Assembly: GCA_002280855.1 (NCBI GenBank) | Contig: NCEU01000008.1 | Location: 1-64,000, forward strand | Origin: Sphingomonadales bacterium 32-65-25 | GTDB lineage: Bacteria > Pseudomonadota > Alphaproteobacteria > Sphingomonadales > Sphingomonadaceae | Length of the DNA stretch: 64,000 bases | Reading direction: 5' to 3' | Shown: in pieces, positions 36,941 through 45,300 of the stretch | Layout: the number at the start of each line of letters is the position of its first letter | How positions within the stretch are numbered: the stretch's first letter is position 1 | Made by a program: the position numbers and the translations under genes | The notes under the pieces: generated by a model | Database searches by the model: none | What the model saw: only the letters and a program-made list of their open reading frames with translations | What the model was told of the DNA's origin: nothing

Positions 36941-37372
36941 ATGACGCCCGAAAGCCTGTTCAGTCTTGCCAGCGCCGCCGTGTTGCCCGGTTGGCTCGCG
37001 CTTGCCTGCGCGCCGCTGGCCAGGGCAAAGCTGGTGCTGCTGGCGCGGGTGATCGCGGTGCTACTGTCGGGCCTGTATGTCACGCTGCTGGCGACGGGCC
37101 TTGCGGGTGACGGCCCACCGCCGGGCGCAGGTTTCGACACGCTGGAAGGTGTACGGCTGCTGCTTTCCTCCCCGCAGGCGCTGCTGGCGGGTTGGGTGCA
37201 TTATCTGGTGTTCGATCTGTGGGTGGGCAGCTGGGAGGCCGAGGATGATGCGCTGCCGCACTGGCTGCTGCTGCCGTGCCTGGCGCTCACCTTCCTCGCC
37301 GGGCCCACCGGCCTGCTGCTCTATCACCTGCTCAAGGCCGCGCGGAAGGCCAAGGGAGGGCGGGGCGCATGA
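36941..37372 (+). CDS. ABA4-like family membrane protein (DUF4281)
   Basis: The 143-residue protein has four predicted helices and the family motif GWVHYLVFDLWVGSWEAEDD (about residues 86-105), followed by LPHWLLLPCLALTFLAGPTGLLLYHLL. In plants ABA4 is needed for neoxanthin formation; in bacteria the family is common in carotenoid-making sphingomonads, with unproven function. It starts at ATG 36941. Its TGA overlaps the ATG of the DUF1289 gene (ATGA), making it the first gene of a compact operon. Confidence 0.88.
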   Translation: MTPESLFSLASAAVLPGWLALACAPLARAKLVLLARVIAVLLSGLYVTLLATGLAGDGPPPGAGFDTLEGVRLLLSSPQALLAGWVHYLVFDLWVGSWEAEDDALPHWLLLPCLALTFLAGPTGLLLYHLLKAARKAKGGRGA

Positions 37373-37542
37373 GCGAACTGCGCAGCGTCGCCTCCCCCTG
37401 CACCAATGTCTGCCAGATCAACCGGCGGACCGGCTGGTGCCAGGGCTGCCGCCGCACCATGGACGAGATCAGCCGCTGGCCGCACGCCAACGACGATGAA
37501 CGCCGCGCCATCCTGGCCCGGCTGCCGGAGCGCACGAAATGA
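37369..37542 (+). CDS. DUF1289 small cysteine-rich protein
   Basis: The 57-residue protein has the DUF1289 cysteine pattern: SPCTNVCQINRRTGWCQGCRRTMDEISRW, with four Cys at about 11, 15, 24 and 27. It probably binds a metal such as zinc or iron; function is unknown. It overlaps the genes before and after by 4 bases each (ATGA), so it is translationally coupled to the ABA4-like and LLM genes. Confidence 0.9.
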   Translation: MSELRSVASPCTNVCQINRRTGWCQGCRRTMDEISRWPHANDDERRAILARLPERTK

Positions 37543-38546
37543 TCCCGCTCTCCGTTCTCGACCAGACGCCGATTCCGGAAGGCGTCACCCCGGCGCAGGC
37601 GCTGGCCAATTCGATCGATCTCGCCCGCCATTGCGAAGCCCTTGGTTATCAGCGCTTCTGGTTGGCCGAACATCACGCCAGCCAGGCGCTGGCCGGCAGC
37701 GCGCCCGAAATATTGATCGGCGCCGTCGCCAACGCCACGTCGCGCATCCGCGTCGGCTCCGGCGGTGTGATGCTGCCGCACTATTCGGCGCTCAAGGTGG
37801 CGGAACAGTTCAGCCTGCTTTCCGGCCTGCACCCCGGCCGCATCGATCTGGGCCTGGGCCGTGCGCCGGGCAGTGACCAGCGCACGGCCGTCGCCCTGCA
37901 GCAGGACCGGCGCCAATATGCGCCCAACCAGTTCCCGCAGCAGCTGGCCGAGCTGATCGGTTACCTGGAAGACTCACTGCCCGACGATCACCCCTTCCAC
38001 GCCTATGCCGCCACCCTGCCCGGCCGGCCGAACGTGCCCGAACCCTGGGTGCTCGGCTCCTCGCCCGACAGTGTGGCCTTCGCCGCTGATCTGGGACTGC
38101 CCTATTGCCTCGCCGATTTCATCGCGCCGCAGCTGGGCGAACTGGCTGAGCAATATCGCGACCGTTTCATCCCCCGTCACCCCGGCGACAAACCGCGCCT
38201 GATGGTGGCGGTGTGGACGGTGTGCGCGGAGACGGACGAAGCCGCCCTGCGCCTTGCCGCCCCGGCCCGCATGATGTTCGCGCACCTGCTGATGGGCAAA
38301 TCGATCTCCGTACCGCCGCCCGACGTGGCGCTGGCCTGGCTGGCGGACCGGCCCGATGTGGCCAAGGCCTTCGCCAGCCGCCGCGTCGTCGCCGGCAGCC
38401 CCGCAACGGTGCGGGCCGGACTTGAGCAGGTGATCAAGGAATATGCGCCGGACGAGCTGATGCTGGTCAACATCCTGCACGGCCATGAGGACAGGAAGCG
38501 CAGCTATACGCTGGCGATGGACGCCATGACGCCGGTGGCGGCCTGA
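37539..38546 (+). CDS. LLM-class flavin-dependent oxidoreductase
   Basis: The 335-residue protein belongs to the single-domain bacterial luciferase-like group (YhbW/MsnO8-like). It has PLSVLDQTPIPEG, FWLAEHHASQALAGSAPEILIGAVA, RVGSGGVMLPHYSALKVAEQFSLL, GRIDLGLGRAPGSD and the late VVAGSP motif. It should use reduced FMN and oxygen, or F420-like chemistry is less likely here; the substrate is unknown. The start overlaps the DUF1289 stop, and the glycosyltransferase gene follows after 3 bases. Confidence 0.88.
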   Translation: MIPLSVLDQTPIPEGVTPAQALANSIDLARHCEALGYQRFWLAEHHASQALAGSAPEILIGAVANATSRIRVGSGGVMLPHYSALKVAEQFSLLSGLHPGRIDLGLGRAPGSDQRTAVALQQDRRQYAPNQFPQQLAELIGYLEDSLPDDHPFHAYAATLPGRPNVPEPWVLGSSPDSVAFAADLGLPYCLADFIAPQLGELAEQYRDRFIPRHPGDKPRLMVAVWTVCAETDEAALRLAAPARMMFAHLLMGKSISVPPPDVALAWLADRPDVAKAFASRRVVAGSPATVRAGLEQVIKEYAPDELMLVNILHGHEDRKRSYTLAMDAMTPVAA

Positions 38547-38549
38547 GCC

Positions 38550-38996
38550 ATGGGCAAGCGTGTGCTGGCCATTGCGTCCGGCGGCGGGCATTTCATCCAG
38601 CTGATGCGCCTGTCCCCAGCTTGGGACGGCCATGCGGTGAGCATCGCCACCGTTGACCCCACGTCGCGGGCACTGGTGGGCGATGCGCCCTTTTTCACCT
38701 TCCGGGATGTCTCCCGCGCCGATTGGTGGCGCATTCCGGCCGCCACGCTGGATATCGCCGCCATCCTGATGAAAGTCCGCCCGCAGGTGATCATCACCAC
38801 CGGCGCGCTGCCCGGCCTGATCGCAGCGACGCTGGCCCGCCCGTTTGGCTGCAAGAGCCTGTGGGTGGACAGCATCGCCAATTCCGAAGTGTTGTCGGGC
38901 AGCGGCGGGCAGGCAGGCCGCGTGTGCAGCCAGGTTGTCACCCAGTGGCCTCACCTCGCCGCCGACAAGGTTGAACACTGGGGCAGCGTGCTGTGA
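38550..38996 (+). CDS. Alg14/PssD-like glycosyltransferase subunit (donor-side partner half)
   Basis: The 148-residue protein resembles the Alg14/PssD half of split family-28 glycosyltransferases. It has a Gly-rich start (LAIASGGGHFIQLMRL, about residues 6-21), VRPQVIITTGALPGLIAATLA, and LWVDSIANSEVLSGSG. In such pairs this half anchors the complex and binds acceptor, and the following gene supplies the UDP-sugar domain. It lacks an obvious long N-terminal membrane helix. The next gene begins at a GTG overlapping this TGA. Confidence 0.82.
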   Translation: MGKRVLAIASGGGHFIQLMRLSPAWDGHAVSIATVDPTSRALVGDAPFFTFRDVSRADWWRIPAATLDIAAILMKVRPQVIITTGALPGLIAATLARPFGCKSLWVDSIANSEVLSGSGGQAGRVCSQVVTQWPHLAADKVEHWGSVL

Positions 38997-39481
38997 GCGG
39001 CGTGTTTGTTTCGGTCGGATCGATGATGCCGTTTGACCGCCTGACCCGGGCCATGGACGAATGGGCCGCTGCCAACCCAGACATCCCGGTCGAGATCCAG
39101 ATCGGCAAGGGCGACTATGAACCACGCCACGCCAAGTGGGTGCGCAAGCTGGCGCTGCCCGATTATCAGGCCCGCGTGGCCGGTTGCGCGCTGTTCGTCG
39201 CCCATTGCGGCATGGGATCGATCATTTCTGCCATCGAAGCCGGCAAACCGATCCTGATGCTGCCGCGCCTGCAAGCGATGGGCGAACACAACACCGATCA
39301 CCAACTGGCCACTGCCAAGCATGTCGGCGTCCGCCCCGGCCTGCATGTCGCCGCCGATGCAGACGATCTGAAGGCCCGCGCCAGTGCGCTGCTCGCCGAC
39401 ACCGGTACCGCCCCCGCCCCGATTTCCCGTTTCGCGGATCCGGCCTTCACGCTGCGCATCCGCGCCTTCATCGAGAGTTGA
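38993..39481 (+). CDS. Alg13/PssE-like glycosyltransferase subunit (UDP-sugar-binding half)
   Basis: The 162-residue protein matches the C-terminal half of family-28 transferases: VFVSVGSMMPFDRL at the start, AGCALFVAHCGMGSIISAIEAGKPILMLPRLQAMGEHNTDHQ (about residues 60-103) with the donor-binding HCG-x-GS and GEHxTDHQ motifs. It starts at GTG 38993 in a GTGA overlap. Together the two gene products should transfer a sugar to a lipid-linked or protein acceptor at the inner membrane; sugar and acceptor are unknown. Confidence 0.84.
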   Translation: MSGVFVSVGSMMPFDRLTRAMDEWAAANPDIPVEIQIGKGDYEPRHAKWVRKLALPDYQARVAGCALFVAHCGMGSIISAIEAGKPILMLPRLQAMGEHNTDHQLATAKHVGVRPGLHVAADADDLKARASALLADTGTAPAPISRFADPAFTLRIRAFIES

Positions 39482-39484
39482 GCC

Positions 39485-40309
39485 TTGCACCCCTTCATCC
39501 CCGTCGAACCCACTGACCGCCCCGGCCACTATCGTTTCACCGTGCCGAAGAATCTGTGCGTCGGCCCGCCCGACCGGCTGTTCATGTTCGGCGGCGTCGG
39601 CCTTGCCAGTGCTTTGTCGGCCGTGGAGCATTTCACCGGCCGCCCGACCGTGTGGGCAGCGGCGCAATATCTCAGCTACGCAAGGCCGGGGACGGAACTT
39701 GATCTGGAAGTGATCGTGCCGGTGACCGGCAAGTACAACAGCCAGGCCCGCGTCATCACGCATGCCAAGAATCCTGACGGTTCCGATCAGGAGATCATCA
39801 CCGTCAACGCCGCGCTGGGCAGCCGGCCCGACAGCCCGCATCACCAATGGGCCGAAATGCCCGCCGTGCCGCTGCCGGAAGACTGCCCGGAAATGACCAT
39901 CCGCTGGCAGCGCGATCCCGACGACATGAACAGCCAGTGGGAACGCCGCGTGGCCGCCGGCAGTTTCGGTCGCGAGCGGGGCAAGGCACCGCCGGCAACC
40001 GATGGCATTGGTCGGCTATGGGTGCGGCCGGTCAATCGCGATCTCTCCATTGATCGGCTGGTGCTGGCGGTGATGGCGGATTTCCTGCCTTCGGGCGTCG
40101 GCAACGCGATGGGAGCGAACGCCGGCGGCAACAGCCTCGACAACACCATCCGCTACATGAATTTCGTGCCCACCGAATGGGTGCTAGCCGATATCCGCAT
40201 CCATGCCGTGCACGCCGGCTTTGCCCATGGCCGCGTGCACCTGTTTGCCCAGGATGGCACCTTGCTGGCCACGGCAAGCCAGAGCCTGATTGTGCGAATT
40301 CACAGTTGA
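39485..40309 (+). CDS. TesB-like acyl-CoA thioesterase, double hot-dog
   Basis: The 274-residue protein starts at TTG 39485, 3 bases after the previous stop. It has two hot-dog halves: the first with GGVGLASALSAVEHFTGRPTVWAAAQYLSYARPG, the second with LDNTIRYMNFVPTEWVLADIRIHAVHAGFAHGRVHLFAQDGTLLATASQS (the TesB-type D-x(n)-T/Q pattern). It should hydrolyse acyl-CoA in the cytoplasm. Being the last overlapping gene of the run suggests lipid or lipid-linked metabolism for the operon. Confidence 0.85.
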   Translation: MHPFIPVEPTDRPGHYRFTVPKNLCVGPPDRLFMFGGVGLASALSAVEHFTGRPTVWAAAQYLSYARPGTELDLEVIVPVTGKYNSQARVITHAKNPDGSDQEIITVNAALGSRPDSPHHQWAEMPAVPLPEDCPEMTIRWQRDPDDMNSQWERRVAAGSFGRERGKAPPATDGIGRLWVRPVNRDLSIDRLVLAVMADFLPSGVGNAMGANAGGNSLDNTIRYMNFVPTEWVLADIRIHAVHAGFAHGRVHLFAQDGTLLATASQSLIVRIHS

Positions 40310-40340
40310 GGGCGTGGCTGGGCAGGTTTAGCCTCGCAGC

Positions 40341-42266
40341 ATGACACCGCACCTCATCGCCCTCCTCCTCGCCTCTGCTGCCGCGCAGGCACCGCCAACC
40401 GCCAGCCCACAGGCGCAGGCCGATAATGCAGCGCTGGCCGCCACGCTGAATTGGGCAGACCAACAGGATTTCGATTTCGCCAGTCGCGGCTTCCTCGGCT
40501 CCATCCCCGACGGCAAGATCAGGAACGACAAAGGCGACGTGCTGCGCGATCTGGCCGACGAGGCGCAGTTCAGCGGCCCGGCCCCTGCGACCGTGAACCC
40601 CAGCCTGTGGCGCAACGCGACGCTGGTGGCGAAGCACGGCCTGTTCCAGGTGGCCGATGGCATCTGGCAGGTGCGCGGGCTCGATCTCGCCAACATGACC
40701 GTGATCCGCGGCAACAGTGGCTGGATCATCGTCGATCCGCTCACCGGCGCCGAAGCCGCCAAAGCCGCAATGGCGCTGGTCACTGACAAGCTGGGCAAGC
40801 GGCCGGTGGTCGCGGTCATCTACACCCACAGTCATGTCGATCATTTCGGCGGCGTGCTGGGCGTGGTGAACCCGGCCGATGTGGCGGCCGGCAAGGTGCA
40901 GATCATCGCGCCGGAAGGCTTCATGGAGCATGCGGTTTCGGAGAATGTCATCGCTGGCCCGGCCATGCTGCGCCGCGCCGTCTACATGTTTGGCACCAAC
41001 TTGCCGCACAATCCCGCCGGACATGTCTCCTCCGGCCTGTCGTCGCTCAACACGCCCGGCACCTATGGCCTGATCCCGCCGACCGACAGCATCACGCCGG
41101 CCAGCAGCAACCGCATCATCGATGGGGTGGAGTTCCAGTTCCAGCTCACGCCCGACACCGAAGCGCCGGCGGAGATGAACTTCTATCTGCCGGCCTGGAA
41201 GGCCTTGTGCCTCGCCGAAAATGCCAATGCCTCGATGCACAATCTGCTGACGCCGCGCGGCGCGCTGGTGCGCGATGCCAAGGGCTGGGCGGATTATCTG
41301 CTCGCGGCCCGCCGCCGCTGGGGCGGTGAGTCGGATATCCTGTTCACCAGCCATTTCTGGCCGCGCTGGGGCCGGGACGTGATCGGCGATTATATGCTGC
41401 GCCACGCGCAGGCCTATGCCTTTGTGCACAACGAAAGCGTGCGGCTGATGAACGAAGGCAAGAATGCCGTCGAGATCGGTGAAGCAATCAGGCTGCCGGA
41501 ACCGCTGGCCCGGTCCTGGTTCAACCGGCCCAATTATGGCAGTCTGAAATTCAACGCCCGCGCGGTCTATCAGCGCTATCTGGGCGCGTTCGATGGCGAT
41601 CCGGCCAGCCTCGATCCCTTGCCGCGCGCGGATCTGGCGCCGCGATTGGTGGCGCAGATGGGGGGTGCCAAGCGTGTGCTGGCGGCCGGCAAGGCTGCCG
41701 CTGCCAAGGGCGATGACCGCTGGGCGGCCACCCTGCTCTCCACACTGGTGCGCGCGGCGCCGGAAACCAAGGGCGCCAAGGCAGCGCTGGCCGGCGTCTA
41801 TCGCCAATTGGCCTGGCGCGCCGAAACCGCGCCGTGGCGCAATTTCTATCTGACCGGCGCGCAGGAGCTGGAACAGGGCATCAAGCCCGGCCAGCAGGCC
41901 AGCGCAGCCGGCATTGCCGCCAATCTGACCGTGTCGATGCTGCTCGACAGCATGAGCGTGCGGCTGGTGCCTGACCGCGCTATCGCCCCCATGACCATTG
42001 CGCTTGAAATTCCCGATGCCAAGGAACGCCATCTCGTCACTATCGGCAACGGCGTGATGCTGCACGAAAAGGGCGTCACCAATCCCGCGCAGGCCACGCT
42101 GGTGGTACCGCGCCGGGCGCTGATCGGATTGATCGGCGGCGCGGTGAAAGCGCCCGACCTGATTGCGGCAGGGCAGCTCGACATCAAGGGTGATCTGGCC
42201 GTGCTGCAACGCTTCATGGGCCTGTTCCAGCCGCCGAAGCCGGATTTCCCGCTGGTCGCGCCGTAA
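40341..42266 (+). CDS. Alkylsulfatase, metallo-beta-lactamase type (SdsA/BDS1-like)
   Basis: The 641-residue protein has a signal peptide (MTPHLIALLLASAAAQA) and three domains: an N-terminal binuclear zinc domain with His163, His165, Asp167 and His168 (THSHVDHFGG), the AEMNFYLPAWKALCLAENA segment with the bridging Glu, a helical dimerisation domain (about 370-510), and a C-terminal SCP2-like lipid-binding domain. It should hydrolyse primary alkyl sulfates such as dodecyl sulfate in the periplasm. It follows the thioesterase by 31 bases and may share its transcript. A strong hairpin follows. Confidence 0.93.
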   Translation: MTPHLIALLLASAAAQAPPTASPQAQADNAALAATLNWADQQDFDFASRGFLGSIPDGKIRNDKGDVLRDLADEAQFSGPAPATVNPSLWRNATLVAKHGLFQVADGIWQVRGLDLANMTVIRGNSGWIIVDPLTGAEAAKAAMALVTDKLGKRPVVAVIYTHSHVDHFGGVLGVVNPADVAAGKVQIIAPEGFMEHAVSENVIAGPAMLRRAVYMFGTNLPHNPAGHVSSGLSSLNTPGTYGLIPPTDSITPASSNRIIDGVEFQFQLTPDTEAPAEMNFYLPAWKALCLAENANASMHNLLTPRGALVRDAKGWADYLLAARRRWGGESDILFTSHFWPRWGRDVIGDYMLRHAQAYAFVHNESVRLMNEGKNAVEIGEAIRLPEPLARSWFNRPNYGSLKFNARAVYQRYLGAFDGDPASLDPLPRADLAPRLVAQMGGAKRVLAAGKAAAAKGDDRWAATLLSTLVRAAPETKGAKAALAGVYRQLAWRAETAPWRNFYLTGAQELEQGIKPGQQASAAGIAANLTVSMLLDSMSVRLVPDRAIAPMTIALEIPDAKERHLVTIGNGVMLHEKGVTNPAQATLVVPRRALIGLIGGAVKAPDLIAAGQLDIKGDLAVLQRFMGLFQPPKPDFPLVAP

Positions 42267-42275
42267 GCCCACACC

Positions 42276-42301
42276 GTCATGCTGGCGCAGGCCGGCATGA
42301 C
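42276..42301. terminator. Hairpin between the convergent alkylsulfatase and decaheme genes
   Basis: GTCATGCTGGC (42276-42286) pairs with GCCGGCATGAC (42291-42301) over 11 positions (one G-T pair), with a GCAG loop. It is followed on the plus strand by TTATGCATT. It probably ends the alkylsulfatase transcript, and may end the cytochrome operon on the other strand. Confidence 0.6.
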
Positions 42302-42327
42302 TTATGCATTACGGTCGGGTCACCGCA

Positions 42328-45300
42328 TTACTTGCGCAGCGGTGACCAGGCCCCCATGTCCACCCGGTCGTTCACACGATAGGGCTGGCCGTTCTCACCG
42401 ATGAAGAAATGCTCCGTTTCCTTCCGGTTGAACGGGCGTGAGCCGAGGCGGCCGAGGATAGCGATCTGGCTGCCGGTCTCGTCCACCGCCCGATCACGGT
42501 CCAGCCCCTTGGCCACCGACAGCGCCGGGCGGGCAGTGCGGGCGAAGCTGATCAGTTCCGGCATCGGCTTGGGTGAGAAGCCATAGAAGTTGGGCTGGCT
42601 GATTGGGCTGGTCAATTGCAGCACCTTCACGCCGTTCTTCCCGTCGGCAACATAGGCGAACAAGGTCGCGTTGGTGGTGGCAACCACCACATCCTCCGCA
42701 TCGTTCAACGTGCCGCCCGCCGTGAAGCGCTGGTAAAGCTTAGGTGCCAGCGGTTTCTTGATGTCGACGATCACCAGGCCTTCGCCCTTGGCGGCGACAT
42801 AGGCATAGGTGCGGGCCAGGTAGAATTTGCGCGCATCGGCAATCGGCAGCGTTGCCTCGGGATGATGCACTGGCCGCGACAGATCGGCGATGTCGAACAC
42901 TTCCAGGCCGGCCGCCGTCGTCACCCACAGGTAACGGAACTGCACTGCGCTGGCCCGCGCGTCGTTCAACGGCAGGGCAGCCGCAAGCTTGGGTGCCTTG
43001 GGATTATCGAGGTTCACCACCACCACGCCGCGCGGTGTGGTGATATAGGCCATGTAGCCGGCCAGCGTGACATGGCGGGCGCCGTTCAGCACACCGTCCG
43101 GATTCCACGCTGTCTTGCCGCCCACGAGCACCGTGCGCTTCAGGAAGTTGTTGCGTGGCTCGCCGTCGGTGAGCGTGTCGACATTCACCATCACCAGGCC
43201 TTCAACCGCATCGGTCACCACCGCATAGCGGTAGATCTCGTGCATCTTCTGCTCCTGGTTGTAGCCAGCGAGCGGATCGGCCAGCGGTTTGCCGGCGGCG
43301 CGGGCGTCCTGCTCACCCACGATCTTGTCGTTGCGCGGCACGGCGATCGGCTGGTTGGTGGCGATCGCCATGCAGGTGGCGTTGGCGGTCTTCACCTGCG
43401 CATCGTGGCCCAGCGCCGAGAACGGCGATTTGACGATGCGTTCGGAAACACCCTTGTTCGACAGATTGGCGATATCATAGGCGATAAAGCCGCCCTTGCC
43501 TTCGGCAACATAGAGATATTCGCCGCGGTTCTGGATGCAGCGCACTTCGCCGCTGGCGCCTTGCGTGATGTTGCGGATTTCCTCGGTCGGGTTTGTCTCC
43601 CCGGAAAGCTTCTTGTCGAAGATGCGGCCGCGGGTCCAGTTGATCAGCTCGCGCTTGTTCTGTTCGACATGCAGCTTCCAGAAATCGGGATAGGCATAGC
43701 GGTGCAGATAGGAGCCAAACACCGCCTGCGGCTCGCCAAACTCGGTCACCCGCACGGCTTCGACGGCTCGATCCAGGCCGAAGAAGGCGTGCATGCCAAC
43801 GAAGTTGATGAAGTTGGTGCCCTGCAGGGTCAACTGCGCCAGGATGGCGTTGTTGTCGTCCTCATCGCTCACATGGCAATCGGTGCAGGTCTTGGTTTCC
43901 TGGGTGCGCACCGTGTGCGGGTAGTGCGGCGCAAAGGCCTGGGACGAGAAGCCCGACGCGGAAATCGGCGGTTGCTGCACATAGATGCGCTCGCGGTTGA
44001 TGTTGGTGCTGGTCAGGATCAGCGCCGAACTTGAACGGATCGGCGTGATGATGCCGCCCTTCGTGGTCTGGTGACGGCCGAGCTGGAAGATCTCATCGCG
44101 TGCGACCTGTGGATTGTAGGTCGCGAAGTTGCGGGTTTCCTGCTCCTCGTACTTGTGGGTCTTGGTCTTCCAGTTCGCCTCGATCGGCAAATGGCAGCCA
44201 CCGCAGCTGGTGGTCCAGCTGGTATGGCAGGCAAAGCAGGCCATGTTGTCGTCCTTGTGCGCGCGTTCACCCACGCCCGGACCGAAATTCATCTTGCCGC
44301 CCGTGCTGGCCAGCGTGCCCACCAGCTTGGCGCGCGCTGCCTTGGCGTTGAAATCGGGGTGATCGCGGTTGACGCTGTCCTTCACCAGCTTCACCCGCCA
44401 GACCAGCTTGGGATCGCTGGACGACCGTTGCAGCAGCACGCGGCGGCCGGCGGCATCCTGGCTCCATTCAAAGCGCAGCCGGCCATCGGGGTTGCGCACC
44501 GCGATCAGATTGCTGCCTGGCGGCGGCGCGGCCAAGTTGGAGGTTAGCACCGTCGGATAGGCATCGGCGGTGCCATGACAATCCTTGCAGCCGATCTCCA
44601 CGCTGTTGGCAACTTCGCCATGAATCATGCCGTTGCCATGGCCATCCTGGGTAAAGTGGCAATCGGCGCACTGCATGCCCACTTCGGTGTGGATATCCAT
44701 CAGGTGCACTGCCTTGCCGGGCTGGCCGGGGCCAGGCGTGGCGGCAGGTTTCACGAATTGCGGCTGGCCGGCCTTCCGGAACTTTTCCGGATCATTCGGA
44801 TCGACGATGTGCGCGGTATCGGTGCCATAGCTCGCCATGTTGCCGCCGGCATCGAGCAGATTGCCTTCGCGATCTCGCTTGTACACGGCGCGGAAATTCC
44901 AGCCGTGGCCGTGATAATCGGCGAATTGGGTATCCTTCATCTGGTCATTGCGGTCGTTCACCGTCCGCAGGAAATCCAGATCAGACCAGGCGCCGCGCGC
45001 CGCTGCGGCTTCGGGGTTGCGCTCGTTGGTGGTGCGCACTTCGGCGGCCGTGGGGTAACGCTGCTGTTTGAACAGGCGTTGATACTCGGCTTCGCTCATC
45101 CCTGGCGGCTTGGGATACGGATTTTCCTTGCCCGGCCACATGCGCGGCGCGTCGCTTTCATAATCCCACATCGTGTAGCCATAGTAGGTGTTCACGAACA
45201 TGTTGGGCTGGTGCATGTGGCAATTCATGCACAGGCTGGACGGCATGGCGCGGGTAAAGGCGTGCTTGATCGGGTGACCGCTTTCCGTTTTCGAGATCGT

